In this document: positions 18,403 through 26,851 of the stretch, one piece after another
Layout of the letters: each line of letters opens with the position of its first letter
How positions within the stretch are numbered: position 1 is the stretch's first letter
Assembly: GCF_052180215.1 (NCBI RefSeq)
Contig: NZ_CP197471.1
Span: 4,054,001 to 4,118,000, forward strand
DNA from: Pseudoneobacillus sp052180215
GTDB taxonomy: Bacteria > Bacillota > Bacilli > Bacillales > Cytobacillaceae
Reading direction: 5' to 3'
DNA length: 64,000 bases
Made by a program: the position numbers and the translations under genes
The notes under the pieces: model-generated
What the model was told of the DNA's origin: nothing
The model's database searches: none
Seen by the model: only the letters and a program-made list of their open reading frames with translations

Positions 18403-19470
18403 ATGAGGTTTGGAATTGTACTTACAATAATGTCGGTGCTATTTGGTCTTTTTGGAGGCGTAGAGCAGGCATCGGCGGCAGGAGTTTCAATTAAAAAGGA
18501 GTTTGAATATAAAACTCCTTATCTAACACATTCTCAGTTAAAGGAGATTTTACACATAACAAGCGATGGTTCGGTTTTAGTTGCGTTAGGATCCATGTAT
18601 GATACTCTATCAGGATTCAAATTAATTTCTAGCACCGGAAAATTGAAATGGCAATACAAAACAAAGGAACTATTAAAATATGGATACCAATTTGGCTATT
18701 ATTCTGAAGATGCTTTTTATTTGATGCCAAACTCTAAAGAAATAGAAATTATTGGTATGAAGGATGGGAAGGTAAAAAAGAAGATTAAAGTAACGGATAA
18801 AGAGGTTCAAAATTTATCTCCACTGTTTTATGATCAAACGAATACTGTTTATTATGTCTCAAATGATTATGAAAAAATGCTATCCATCAATCTAACCACA
18901 AAAGAGAAAAAATGGATGACAGGTCAAGAAGAACTGGACAAACTCATTCAAATGGAAAAGCATTTTAATCTTGATGGTGTGGTCCCAAATGAAGCTTATT
19001 CATATTTAGACCCTCACATGGATGATCAAGGTCAGATTAACCCTAAGGATTACCGGGAAAGGGCTAAAAAATATAATGGGTATTGGTCGATGACAAGTGG
19101 TCACTTTTTCTATGAGCCGAAAACGTTATATTATCTTCAAAATGATAAAATCGTTTCTAAATCAGGGCTTCAATACAGTGACTCAACGTTGTTTGCCTTC
19201 TCCTCAAATGGGAAAAAATTAATCGAAGTTAATAAACTTGGGCATGCAGACGATCTATTTGTTGAAAATGGCATTAGCTATATGGGTACGGCGGTTCTCA
19301 ATCCTAAAAATATTGAAGACTACAAAGCATATCTAATCATCATCGATAAAAATGGAAAAACGATCTTAAAAAATCCAATCCCAGATCGAATATTCTCCAT
19401 CGTAAAAGTAAAAAACCGAATCTTGCTTAACCTAGTAAACGGAAAACTAGTCTCCTACAAAATTCAGTGA
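18403..19470 (+). CDS. Secreted beta-propeller-like protein
   Basis: 355 residues with a signal peptide (about 1-26, cleavage near SASAAG). The body has strand repeats such as GKLKWQYKTKE, TVYYVSNDYEKMLSINL and LFAFSSNGKKLIEV, the style of PQQ-like propellers; no wall anchor or catalytic motif is seen. It shares this style with the protein at 47460-48725. ATG 18403 follows GGAGG at good distance. The TGA stop (19468-19470) is the first triplet of a REP element. Function unknown; probably extracellular or loosely surface-bound. Confidence 0.7.
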   Translation: MRFGIVLTIMSVLFGLFGGVEQASAAGVSIKKEFEYKTPYLTHSQLKEILHITSDGSVLVALGSMYDTLSGFKLISSTGKLKWQYKTKELLKYGYQFGYYSEDAFYLMPNSKEIEIIGMKDGKVKKKIKVTDKEVQNLSPLFYDQTNTVYYVSNDYEKMLSINLTTKEKKWMTGQEELDKLIQMEKHFNLDGVVPNEAYSYLDPHMDDQGQINPKDYRERAKKYNGYWSMTSGHFFYEPKTLYYLQNDKIVSKSGLQYSDSTLFAFSSNGKKLIEVNKLGHADDLFVENGISYMGTAVLNPKNIEDYKAYLIIIDKNGKTILKNPIPDRIFSIVKVKNRILLNLVNGKLVSYKIQ

Positions 19471-19582
19471 TGCACAGGGACGGTTCTCATGCTTCAAAAT
19501 GAAGCATGAGAATGTACTGCACCTCAAAAGTTAGAGTAAAATCTAACTTTTGGGGGTCATATGAGAACCGTCCCCTTGCTTT
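19468..19582. repeat. REP family 1, inverted pair interrupted by a small insertion
   Basis: First half supplies the TGA stop of the preceding gene. The second half is split after GCATGAGAA by a 48-bp insertion (19513-19560) and resumes with ATGAGAACCGTCCCC. Confidence 0.88.
19513..19560. mobile_element. Miniature IS3-family-like end-to-end remnant inside a REP
   Basis: The insert starts TGTACTGCACCTCAAAAGTT and ends AACTTTTGGGGGTCAT; its ends match as inverted repeats over CCTCAAAAGTTAGA. Such ends are typical of IS3-family (IS150 group) elements. ATGAGAA is present on both sides (19506-19512 and 19561-19567), consistent with a target duplication, or partly with REP sequence retained. No transposase remains. 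Confidence 0.7.
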
Positions 19583-19589
19583 TATATGT

Positions 19590-19729
19590 TATATCTGTTA
19601 TTCTTAAAAAGAATTATTTTTGTTCGATATGTAAGGAATGAATAAGTATTTAAATTTTTCGCCTTTGATATCTAATTGAGCAACAATAGTAATAAAACGT
19701 GGAATTAATCCACACAGGAGGAAACACAC
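19590..19729 (+). promoter_or_regulatory. Long 5' leader of the cold-shock gene
   Basis: About 140 bases of AT-rich non-coding sequence precede the cold-shock gene, with GGAGG at 19719-19723. A long leader is usual for csp genes, where it controls mRNA stability and translation in the cold; the exact start site and cold box cannot be placed from sequence. Confidence 0.5.
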
Positions 19730-19930
19730 ATGCAACAAGGTACAGTAAAATGGTTTAACGCAGAAAAAGGCTTCGGTTTCATCGAAACTGCAGGTGGAGA
19801 AGACGTATTCGTACATTTCTCAGCTATCCAAGGCGAAGGATTTAAATCTTTAGACGAAGGCCAAAAAGTTACATTTGACACAGAACAAGGTCAACGTGGA
19901 CTTCAAGCTACTAACGTTAAAAAAGCTTAA
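19730..19930 (+). CDS. Cold-shock protein (CspA/CspB family)
   Basis: 66 residues, the standard length. RNP1 (KGFGFI) and RNP2 (VFVHF) are intact, with the usual KWFNAEKG start and a basic C-terminus. Known: OB-fold RNA chaperone that binds single-stranded RNA and eases translation after cold shock. Which of the B. subtilis paralogues (CspB, CspC or CspD) it corresponds to cannot be settled here. Strong ribosome-binding site CAGGAGGAAAC and its own terminator; monocistronic. Confidence 0.97.
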   Translation: MQQGTVKWFNAEKGFGFIETAGGEDVFVHFSAIQGEGFKSLDEGQKVTFDTEQGQRGLQATNVKKA

Positions 19931-19942
19931 TAAGCGCGTAAA

Positions 19943-19972
19943 AGGACTCTAATTTTAGAGTCCTTTTTTGTT
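19943..19972 (+). terminator. Rho-independent terminator of the cold-shock gene
   Basis: Stem AGGACTCTAA / TTAGAGTCCT followed by TTTTTG. Confidence 0.92.
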
Positions 19973-19976
19973 GTGG

Positions 19977-20034
19977 TGCACAGGGACGGTTCTTTTGCTT
20001 CAGAATGAAGCAAGAGAACCGTCCCCATGCTTCA
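19977..20034. repeat. REP family 1, inverted pair
   Basis: Short loop (AGAATG). Its last TCA (20032-20034) is the TGA stop of the minus-strand repeat protein. Confidence 0.9.
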
Positions 20035-21471
20035 TTCCCCAAAGTGCAATAATGCTATTTTATACAGGGGTAATCTTGAACTGCTATCAATTTCCTTAAG
20101 GAGTTCTTCCTTTTCCTTTAATTCTTTTTGATATTCTACTAACTCGCTCAAGACTAAATGTTGTTTATTTAAGTTTTTCACAAGAATATTTAGATCATTA
20201 GAGGTGCGAATGGTTTCTTTCACAAATTGGACGGTGATGTTTGCTTCAACCTTTTTTTTCTTCAATATTTCTACTGCAATGGTTACCATGTTTACGAAGT
20301 CAGGATCTCTATCAGCAGCTGCTAATTTATTGGCTATTGCTTGATATTGACCAATGATTATAGCAACTTGATTCATGTCTGGCTTTCCATTTTTGACTTT
20401 TATGGCTTTAGCTGCTTTATTTACATACACTAGTTGTTTGATAGCTACTGACCAGTCCTTAAGCTTTTTATCCATCTGGATTTGAGCAGTAGATACTTTC
20501 TTAATAAAGAGGTTTAATTGCTCTTTTCGTTCGGCTTCAATTTGTGCATTTACTTTTGCACTGATTAACTCTTTGATTTGTGACTCCACTTCTACTTCTA
20601 TACTCGTCCTTTTTTGGACCTTCGCTTCTTCCTTTTCGGCTTGCTTCGGTGTTGCTTTTTGCACTTTTTCCTCTTTCGGATTCTCTTCCATTATCGTAGT
20701 TGTGTCACTTTCTGTTGGTACAGCTTCTATAAAAAAATGATCTTCCGGCATTATTATGGATTCATCTTGTGTTGAATTCTCGCTATCTCCTATAAGTTTT
20801 GTTACACCATCATGGCTTACTTCGTTAGCTTGTTTTTCTTTTTCTAACTCTGAGTCGCTTTTTTCGTTAGTTTGCTTTTCTTCTTCTACTTCTAAACCGT
20901 TTTCTTCGTTAACTGGTTTTTCTTCTTCTACTTCTAAACCGTTTTCTTCGTTAGCTGGTTTTTCTTCTTTTACTTCTAAACCGTTTTCTTCGTTAACTGG
21001 TTTTTCTTCTTCTACTTCTAAACCGTTTTCTTCGTTAGCTGGTTTTTCCTTTTCTACTTCTAAATCGTTTTCTTCGTTAACTGGTTTTTCTTCTTCTACT
21101 TCTAAATCGTTTTCTTCGTTAACTGGTTTTTCTTTTTCTACTTCTAAACCGTTTTCTTCGTTAACTGGGTTTTCTTCTTCTACTTCTAAATCGTTTTCTT
21201 CGTTAACTGGATTTTCTTTTTCTGACATTTCCTTTGAGTCGGCGTATTCCTCTAATAAAGGCAATTCTGCATTGGTTCCCTCTAGCGTTTCTGAGGAATC
21301 TGATTCCTCCATACTTACAACTGGAGTAGCAGTCGTTTTTTCTACGGCATCCGGTTCATCTGCAAACGCGGAACTTGATGTAAAAAAAGCAGCTGCGATG
21401 ATTCCAGTTCTAATTGCCTTTTTAAAAATGAAGAATGTCCGTCTTTTTATGGTATCCGCTGAACAGCCCAT
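20032..21471 (-). CDS. Secreted acidic protein with 14-residue tandem repeats
   Basis: 479 residues. Signal peptide-like start (helix ending SSSAFA, about 15-37), then a spacer, about ten tandem copies of a 14-residue unit (PVNEENGLEVEEEK type, about 85-225), an acidic linker and a C-terminal helical domain (about 285-479) with coiled-coil potential (LVEYQKELKEKEELLKEI). The repeats vary mainly at E/K and D/G positions. The mixed acidic tandem array suggests an extended surface stalk; no wall anchor is visible. ATG 21471 follows GGAGGTAGGAG. Its stop lies in a REP. No known family is recognised. Confidence 0.65.
   Translation of the reverse strand: MGCSADTIKRRTFFIFKKAIRTGIIAAAFFTSSSAFADEPDAVEKTTATPVVSMEESDSSETLEGTNAELPLLEEYADSKEMSEKENPVNEENDLEVEEENPVNEENGLEVEKEKPVNEENDLEVEEEKPVNEENDLEVEKEKPANEENGLEVEEEKPVNEENGLEVKEEKPANEENGLEVEEEKPVNEENGLEVEEEKQTNEKSDSELEKEKQANEVSHDGVTKLIGDSENSTQDESIIMPEDHFFIEAVPTESDTTTIMEENPKEEKVQKATPKQAEKEEAKVQKRTSIEVEVESQIKELISAKVNAQIEAERKEQLNLFIKKVSTAQIQMDKKLKDWSVAIKQLVYVNKAAKAIKVKNGKPDMNQVAIIIGQYQAIANKLAAADRDPDFVNMVTIAVEILKKKKVEANITVQFVKETIRTSNDLNILVKNLNKQHLVLSELVEYQKELKEKEELLKEIDSSSRLPLYKIALLHFGE
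20870..21220. repeat. 42-bp tandem coding repeat
   Basis: About eight to ten near-identical 42-bp units inside the gene at 20032-21471. The opposite strand is open across it (20756-21499), giving a Ser/Phe-rich shadow that is not a gene. Confidence 0.9.
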
Positions 21472-21600
21472 TGCTCCTACCTCCTTTATTATTTTCTGAA
21501 TTTCGTTAAATTCTATAGGAAGTCGTTTTTTCTGAGAGAATTACTTCTATAAAGTGGCACGTACTAGAGGTTTATATCAAAGATGTTTAAGAGGAAAGTC

Positions 21601-21831
21601 TTATCTTTTTCCTAACATAAGTAACTGATAATTAAATAATAATTGATCCAGTTGTTTACTAATACTTATGGTTTCTGTACTATTCAGACCTTTATGAAGT
21701 CCAATTTCAATCATTCTTTTCCTAATCTGATTGATTTGATTTAAACATTCACTTTGGTTCACTAGTTTCACTCTTTCTTCTATTTCATTTTCTTTATTTA
21801 AATCCTTTATTCCTGAGAATATTATGAACAA
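21601..21831 (-). CDS. Spo0E-like aspartyl-phosphate phosphatase
   Basis: Up to 76 residues. The core IRKRMIEIGLHKGLNSTETI followed by SKQLDQLLFNY is the Spo0E-like signature (two helices, with the S-x-x-LD motif needed against Spo0A-phosphate). Known: members remove phosphate from Spo0A and delay sporulation. The frame begins at TTG 21831, but GTG at 21771 would give a 56-residue protein of usual size; the start is unsettled as no strong ribosome-binding site is seen. Confidence 0.8.
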   Translation of the reverse strand: MFIIFSGIKDLNKENEIEERVKLVNQSECLNQINQIRKRMIEIGLHKGLNSTETISISKQLDQLLFNYQLLMLGKR

Positions 21832-21908
21832 TTATTTACAAGAAGAAAAGAGATTCGACAAACACTCTAAGTATATTACAATTTTCGATGGTGGATGGTG
21901 GGGATTGG

Positions 21909-21934
21909 TGCATAGGGACGGTTCTCTTGCTTCA
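21909..21934. repeat. REP family 1, single half-element
   Basis: One half (GCATAGGGACGGTTCTCTTGCTTCA type), no partner. Confidence 0.8.
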
Positions 21935-21995
21935 CTAATTCTATTATCTTTATATTAAAACCTTACTCTTCTTTACTAAGCTTTAATAGAATAAA

Positions 21996-22044
21996 AAACT
22001 CTCGGGTAAAGTATTAAAATGTTTGAATACTTTACCCGAGAGTT
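21996..22044. terminator. Strong palindromic terminator
   Basis: Twenty-base arms (AAACTCTCGGGTAAAGTATT and its complement) around a nine-base loop, with A and T runs outside. It lies after the metalloprotease gene (minus strand). Confidence 0.8.
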
Positions 22045-22071
22045 TATGAAATATGAAGATATTAAGAATGT

Positions 22072-22100
22072 TGAAGCATGAGAACCGCTAGCATGCTTCA
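22072..22100. repeat. REP family 1, single degenerate half
   Basis: Core reads GAACCGCTAGC; touches the stop codon of the metalloprotease gene (22101-22103). Confidence 0.8.
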
Positions 22101-23348
22101 CTATTTCAGTGAGTAATATTCTTTCCAATCATTAATGAATTGTTCTTCGGTAGTTTTGAAAGTAGGCATAAAGGAGTTGATTGGATCTTGTGTTTCGAGA
22201 GATTTGGTATAGGTAAGTAATGTATTATGGTTATATTTGTTTTCAATAAAATATATTAAAGACTCATATATTTCATAGCTTTTGTACATTTTCATTCTTT
22301 CTGGAAGCTTCGTGAAGCTGTCCATATCTATGTTGTTTTCCTTTATACTTCTTAAAATCTTTGCTCTATATTCTTCTTTATTATATTTATGCTCGGATGT
22401 TAAATGTCCCTCAGGAATAGCGTAGTTTTCATATGGTATGAATTGGTGTTCTACATAGCTAGCCATTCCTTCAGTTAACCAATATAATCCACCACTTGAT
22501 ACGTTTGCATTAAATAGGTTTGGCGCTAAAGCATCTTGAAATGCATGTGTAAGTTCATGGACATATACATCAACCAAGCTTTCTTGTGTATATCTGTTAT
22601 GTGGATAGAAACTTTCCCCTCTAATAAAAGCTCTCTTCTCGCCTGCAAAATACTCCCCAGATGTTGCTTTTGATACCGTATCATTAAAAGAGATAAAAAC
22701 AGCCATATTTTGTGGTAATTGATTACCATTAAAATATTGGCAAATGTCCGTTACAACTTCATCTGAAATATCAATTATATATCCAAATTCATTAAATGCT
22801 TTTGCCGTTAGATAAATAGTTATTTGATCTGTTCTAAATTCATACCATTTTATAGCATTCTTTGAGTTACTTGATAGTAAGTTTCCTTTTTCATCTGTAT
22901 AAATAAAATTTACACTACTTAATTGTTCAAGCTGTTTAATTTTTTTATGTAGTTCTTCTATTGTCTCATCCTTTTCTACAATAGATTCACTTAAATCTGA
23001 TATCTCAATATTTTTATCATTAATAGATTCGGTTAAATCTAATAGATTGATATCCTTCTCTTTAATTGCTTTATTTAAATTAACTATCTGAATATCTTTA
23101 TTTTTATTGCTTAAATCTTTAGTTTTAATTTGATTTTGCAATGCAGATTTTTCTTTCTTTAGCTTATCGGTTTCTTTTATTTTCAAACCCAGTTTGTTCT
23201 TTAAATCCTTTACTTGTTTAGTTAAAGAAGTTATTTTCTTTTGTACCTCTGCCATTGTTGAACCTTTCGTCGCCCCCAAGACGGGTGGTGTTGCTATTGA
23301 AAAAATAAGAAAAACTACTATTAGGGTTATTAACCAATTCTTTTTCAA
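22101..23348 (-). CDS. Secreted coiled-coil protein with HExxH metallopeptidase domain
   Basis: 415 residues. Signal peptide (about 1-25), a long coiled coil (about 30-140, heptad-rich, with repeated KDINLLDLTESINDKNIEI-type segments), then a zinc metallopeptidase domain. HELTHAFQD gives the HExxH motif near residue 255, and the downstream WLTEGMASYVE supplies the third ligand Glu, as in the Peptidase_MA/gluzincin group. Probably extracellular; substrate unknown. Start is TTG at 23348 after AGGAGG. Monocistronic; the REP half downstream touches the stop. Confidence 0.78.
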   Translation of the reverse strand: MKKNWLITLIVVFLIFSIATPPVLGATKGSTMAEVQKKITSLTKQVKDLKNKLGLKIKETDKLKKEKSALQNQIKTKDLSNKNKDIQIVNLNKAIKEKDINLLDLTESINDKNIEISDLSESIVEKDETIEELHKKIKQLEQLSSVNFIYTDEKGNLLSSNSKNAIKWYEFRTDQITIYLTAKAFNEFGYIIDISDEVVTDICQYFNGNQLPQNMAVFISFNDTVSKATSGEYFAGEKRAFIRGESFYPHNRYTQESLVDVYVHELTHAFQDALAPNLFNANVSSGGLYWLTEGMASYVEHQFIPYENYAIPEGHLTSEHKYNKEEYRAKILRSIKENNIDMDSFTKLPERMKMYKSYEIYESLIYFIENKYNHNTLLTYTKSLETQDPINSFMPTFKTTEEQFINDWKEYYSLK

Positions 23349-23671
23349 TTTATTCCCTCCTTACTAAAAAACAAAAAGAAACATCTTTTTTCTTTTTACT
23401 TTATAGGTCTGTTTTTACTTCGTTTTACTTTTTTAGATCTCCTCTACGGATAATGCCCATAAACTCACTCCATAAAACACAAATTATAAATGTAATATTA
23501 TACCAAATCATTATTTATTACATCTTTATTCTTCGATACTATGAAGCTAGTATTTTGTTAGAAAATGTTAAACACTCAAAATTTAATCATTTATAAAATA
23601 TGTAAAAAAAAATAGAGAAACAACATGGCTTCTCCATTACTTTAAATTCCCCTAAAATATTCTAAAAAAAG
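23349..23671. other. Intergenic region, no gene seen
   Basis: AT-rich, with many stop codons in all frames. It should carry the promoter of the metalloprotease gene, but no confident -35/-10 pair was picked. Confidence 0.5.
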
Positions 23672-23700
23672 TGAAGCAGAAGAACCGCCCCCACGCTTCA
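23672..23700. repeat. REP family 1, single half-element
   Basis: Core AGAACCGCCCCC; its last TCA is the TGA stop of the minus-strand gene at 23698. Confidence 0.85.
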
Positions 23701-25050
23701 CCCCAAAACACGATCCAAGTAATCTAGTTCGTGTTGGAGGTCTTGTTGGAGTTTGGTTTGAAAGAATTCTTCTTTGACTCTGCTTATAAATCGGGTGTCG
23801 CTGATGAGGCGGTAGATGGTGACTAGTATTCCACCTGCATCAAGTTTCTTTAAGTCTTTTGACAGAGCAACATAAATGACATTGCTAGTGGTGGCAATGG
23901 CGTTAGATAATAGTAGAATTTTTCTTGTTTTGACTTCAAAAGCTTCAAGACTTCCATATTTCTTTTCGTCGTAAAATAACCTGTGTATGAAACTAATAAT
24001 GGTATTAATTAGAACGGAAAGGGTTGCGCCTCTTGTGACACTATAAGTGTCTATATTAAATTGATTAATGAGCACCTTGGATAAATCATTATCTAGCGTA
24101 CTTACAAAAGGAATAGGCAGACCTTGTTTGGTAAAATAATCGGTGCCAAAATGAATCGCTTGTTTGATAACAGCCGCCGGCAGATTATATTTATTTTCTT
24201 GAGCAACCTCCTGTGCGGTCGTGATTGCACCCCATGTACCATTCGGAAAAGGATCGCCGATTTGATAATTGGTTACTTCATAGGTTGTAAAAAAATCACT
24301 TTTCGTTAAGGAATCGGATAAAATATTCACCGGTCCAAAAAACCATCCAAGGATAGGATCATGTCCTAACGTTCGGTATCTGTGGGTATTGGCACTTATT
24401 CCTGTATCCTTACTTTTATCAAGTCTTTTAACAGCATCATAGGGAACACTGCCAAATAGAATATCTTGCCAATCTTTTGGTACTCTTTTTTTCAAAGGAT
24501 CCTTTATCGCTTTATCGGCATCTTCAGCTTTATTAAATCTAAATTTTTCATTTGAAAAAATATATTGTCTGGCACACTGTAAAGCAGTTGCTAATAATAA
24601 AAACGAAATATCTACCTTATTTAGTTTCGTCTTTCTGGCAAATTCCTGCTCAATTTCTTCATACCTTTGATCCGCTTTGGCTATTTCTTCTGGAGTCAAA
24701 ATGTCCTCAATGAGGGTATGTTCATATCCAGCTTGATTTGCTTGAAGGACTAACTCTTCCCAGGAAGGGGCCTCCGTCATTACATCTACACCTACGGTTG
24801 GATTGTCCTCTTCCACTTCGTTCGTTGTTTTCTTCACTTCAATATGACCTAAACCATATTTTTTTAAAAGAGTCATTGATTTAGAGATAGATTCATCCAT
24901 CTCCATCATTTGGTCATGGCCTTTTTTCACTAAACCTTCCATATGGACAATGTTGTCTTTTGTATCACTAGTGAGCTTATTTAATTGATCTTGATTAAAT
25001 TTTAATAAATTTAATATCTGTTGATCCTCATCCATCCTCATATTCCCCAA
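23698..25050 (-). CDS. Uncharacterised protein, second gene of a two-gene operon
   Basis: About 450 residues. N-terminal helical/coiled-coil part (about 1-70), acidic linker, then a mostly helical body with the distinctive stretch RTLGHDPILGWFFGPVNILSD near residue 225 and hydrophobic helices further on. No catalytic motif was recognised. It follows the glycine-rich membrane protein gene by 15 bases, so they are likely co-transcribed. Start is uncertain among TTG 25050, ATG 25041 and ATG 25035 (GGTGAT and GGGG lie upstream). Position at the edge of a defence-like block suggests, but does not show, a conflict role. Confidence 0.7.
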   Translation of the reverse strand: MGNMRMDEDQQILNLLKFNQDQLNKLTSDTKDNIVHMEGLVKKGHDQMMEMDESISKSMTLLKKYGLGHIEVKKTTNEVEEDNPTVGVDVMTEAPSWEELVLQANQAGYEHTLIEDILTPEEIAKADQRYEEIEQEFARKTKLNKVDISFLLLATALQCARQYIFSNEKFRFNKAEDADKAIKDPLKKRVPKDWQDILFGSVPYDAVKRLDKSKDTGISANTHRYRTLGHDPILGWFFGPVNILSDSLTKSDFFTTYEVTNYQIGDPFPNGTWGAITTAQEVAQENKYNLPAAVIKQAIHFGTDYFTKQGLPIPFVSTLDNDLSKVLINQFNIDTYSVTRGATLSVLINTIISFIHRLFYDEKKYGSLEAFEVKTRKILLLSNAIATTSNVIYVALSKDLKKLDAGGILVTIYRLISDTRFISRVKEEFFQTKLQQDLQHELDYLDRVLG

Positions 25051-25065
25051 TCTATCACCTATCCA

Positions 25066-25617
25066 TTAGGCAACCTGCAAGTCGCTTCCTAGTTCACTGA
25101 TAATTTTAAGCAAAGCTTCATTAATGGCTAATAATTCATTAATTTTAGCCCTAAGCTCTTCATTGACCTTGTTAAGCTTTTCCTCGGATTCTACCCTTTG
25201 CTTATCGATTTCTTGGTATTTTTTAATCACGTCATTTTGTTTACTAATCGCTTCTTTATACCTGGTCAGTTTCTTTCTATGTAAATCTTTTTGTCTTTTT
25301 CCTTTAAAAATGAAATAGCCAATTCCACTTAAGATGGCAACTGGAGCTACAAAAGGTAACAACGCTGCCGTACCAATAGCTGCTGAAGCACCACCGATAA
25401 AACTAGCGGTTCCAGCTACACCCGCTACACCTGCTCCTAACCCTGCCACTCCTATTCCTGCACCAATGGTTCCTCCAAGGGCTATCCCAATTGCAGGAGG
25501 AATCGTTTTACCGTCTAAAAACACAGGACGATTCGTTCCTAACGCTTGACTAGCAAAACGAAACACCTCATCAATGCTCTGCAGACTCTTTTCATCCTTA
25601 AAAATCATTTTCGCCAT
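25066..25617 (-). CDS. Glycine-zipper membrane protein with coiled coil
   Basis: 183 residues. Residues about 45-115 are an almost unbroken Gly/Ala-rich hydrophobic region (GIALGGTIGAGIGVAGLGAG) of two to three membrane helices with GxxxG spacing, as in glycine-zipper channels and inner-membrane pore formers. A basic segment and a coiled coil (about 125-180, EEKLNKVNEELRAKINELL) follow. Strong GGAGG before ATG 25617. Upstream partner of the unknown gene at 23698. Inferred role: membrane assembly or pore; family not recognised. Confidence 0.75.
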   Translation of the reverse strand: MAKMIFKDEKSLQSIDEVFRFASQALGTNRPVFLDGKTIPPAIGIALGGTIGAGIGVAGLGAGVAGVAGTASFIGGASAAIGTAALLPFVAPVAILSGIGYFIFKGKRQKDLHRKKLTRYKEAISKQNDVIKKYQEIDKQRVESEEKLNKVNEELRAKINELLAINEALLKIISELGSDLQVA

Positions 25618-25693
25618 TCATCCTTCCTCCTAAAAAAAACACAATCTTCTACTTCTATTTTACTAGACTTTTATACCAGTATAGTAAAAATTT

Positions 25694-25757
25694 TGGAGCA
25701 TGGGGACGGTTCTCTTGCTTCACTTTAGTGAAGCAGAAGAACCGTCCCCATGCTTCT
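25694..25757. repeat. REP family 1, inverted pair
   Basis: Well-conserved pair with a short TTTAG loop. It is the last family 1 REP before an 8-kb stretch without any. Confidence 0.9.
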
Positions 25758-25831
25758 TCTTGCCTCGTATTGTCGTTAAATGTAAAATTTATATAGGAAG
25801 AAATGTAAGTTAGCCTAGAAGGAGTTTAGTA

Positions 25832-26830
25832 ATGGAACTTAAAATAAATATTTTCAAATATGAGCCTTATTTATCAGAGATAAATTTTTATAATCTGCAG
25901 CATTGTGTTGTTTCATTTAGAGAAAAGCAGTATCTATCATCTGCTGTTTGGGGTGCGGTATTTCTAGAGGGATTTCTGGTGGATCTTGTAAAAGAGCTTG
26001 ATGTAAAAAAGCATGATTTTAAAGACTTAAATGAGTACATCACCGCCCTCTACAAATACGATAAGATTGCCAACAATCCAGAATTAACGGTTCCAGATGA
26101 AATTGCTAAGAGATGTGATGAAATCCGTCAGAAACGGAATCGCTTAGTTCATGCTACAGGCCATGGTAAAGAAACTTTGCAATTAGATGCACAGTCTATT
26201 GTGGAATATTTAAGAGTGATCTTAGATTGGTACATAACTAAATTCCCTCCAAAAACAGTAAACAATCAGAATGACCAAGAACCCACAAATGAAGAGGGTC
26301 ACATACCTGTATTTATTAGTACCATTAACCCAGACACGGAATATCATAAATTTTTTCTAGAATTATTTATGTATCACCTCAAGAAAATGGGAATTAAACC
26401 GATTAGGGCTGATCTAGATGATTATGATAAAAATGATCCTATCGGAAAAATTCGGCAATTTGTTGCAGAAACAGAGGCTATGATTGTCATTGGTCTAGAA
26501 AGAAGTCACGCCTACTTCTTAAGAGACCGAGTAGGTGGGTCCAAAGAGGAAGATAAAATCCATACGAAATATACATCAGGTTGGTTGCACTTAGAAGCCG
26601 GAATCGCCAACGCCTTACAAAAAGATATTTTTGTTATTGCCCAAAATGATATATGTAGTGATGGGGTATTTGATCGTTCATGGAATACCTATCCAGTAAT
26701 TGAGATTGATTTTGGTAACCGTGATATTGATGCCATTACGAGTATGTTTGAAGAAACAGGACAATTAGCGGTTTTCTTTAAAAAATTAAATAATTGGGTT
26801 ACACGAACAAAAGAATCATTAAATGCTTAA
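25832..26830 (+). CDS. HEPN-like plus TIR-like nucleotide-binding protein
   Basis: 332 residues with two domains. Residues about 1-140 are helical and contain RNRLVH (102-107), matching the HEPN ribonuclease signature RNxxxH. Residues about 157-310 are alpha/beta and TIR-like: HIPVFIST strand, a DP-x-x-KI helix start, AMIVIGLERS, and SGWLHLEAGIANAL with Glu 255 where TIR-like enzymes often carry a catalytic acid, then IFVIAQND. Known: HEPN and TIR domains are common effectors or signal makers in antiviral systems. ATG follows GGAG by eight bases. The CorA-like gene starts 21 bases after the stop, so the two form an operon. Domain calls are by eye. Confidence 0.72.
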   Translation: MELKINIFKYEPYLSEINFYNLQHCVVSFREKQYLSSAVWGAVFLEGFLVDLVKELDVKKHDFKDLNEYITALYKYDKIANNPELTVPDEIAKRCDEIRQKRNRLVHATGHGKETLQLDAQSIVEYLRVILDWYITKFPPKTVNNQNDQEPTNEEGHIPVFISTINPDTEYHKFFLELFMYHLKKMGIKPIRADLDDYDKNDPIGKIRQFVAETEAMIVIGLERSHAYFLRDRVGGSKEEDKIHTKYTSGWLHLEAGIANALQKDIFVIAQNDICSDGVFDRSWNTYPVIEIDFGNRDIDAITSMFEETGQLAVFFKKLNNWVTRTKESLNA

Positions 26831-26851
26831 AAATCAAGACCAGGAGGACTT

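Noticed and set aside
20756..21499. 247-residue Ser/Phe-rich frame on the plus strand
   Set aside because: Exact antisense of the 42-bp repeats of the minus-strand secreted protein; no ribosome-binding site and simple repeat composition.
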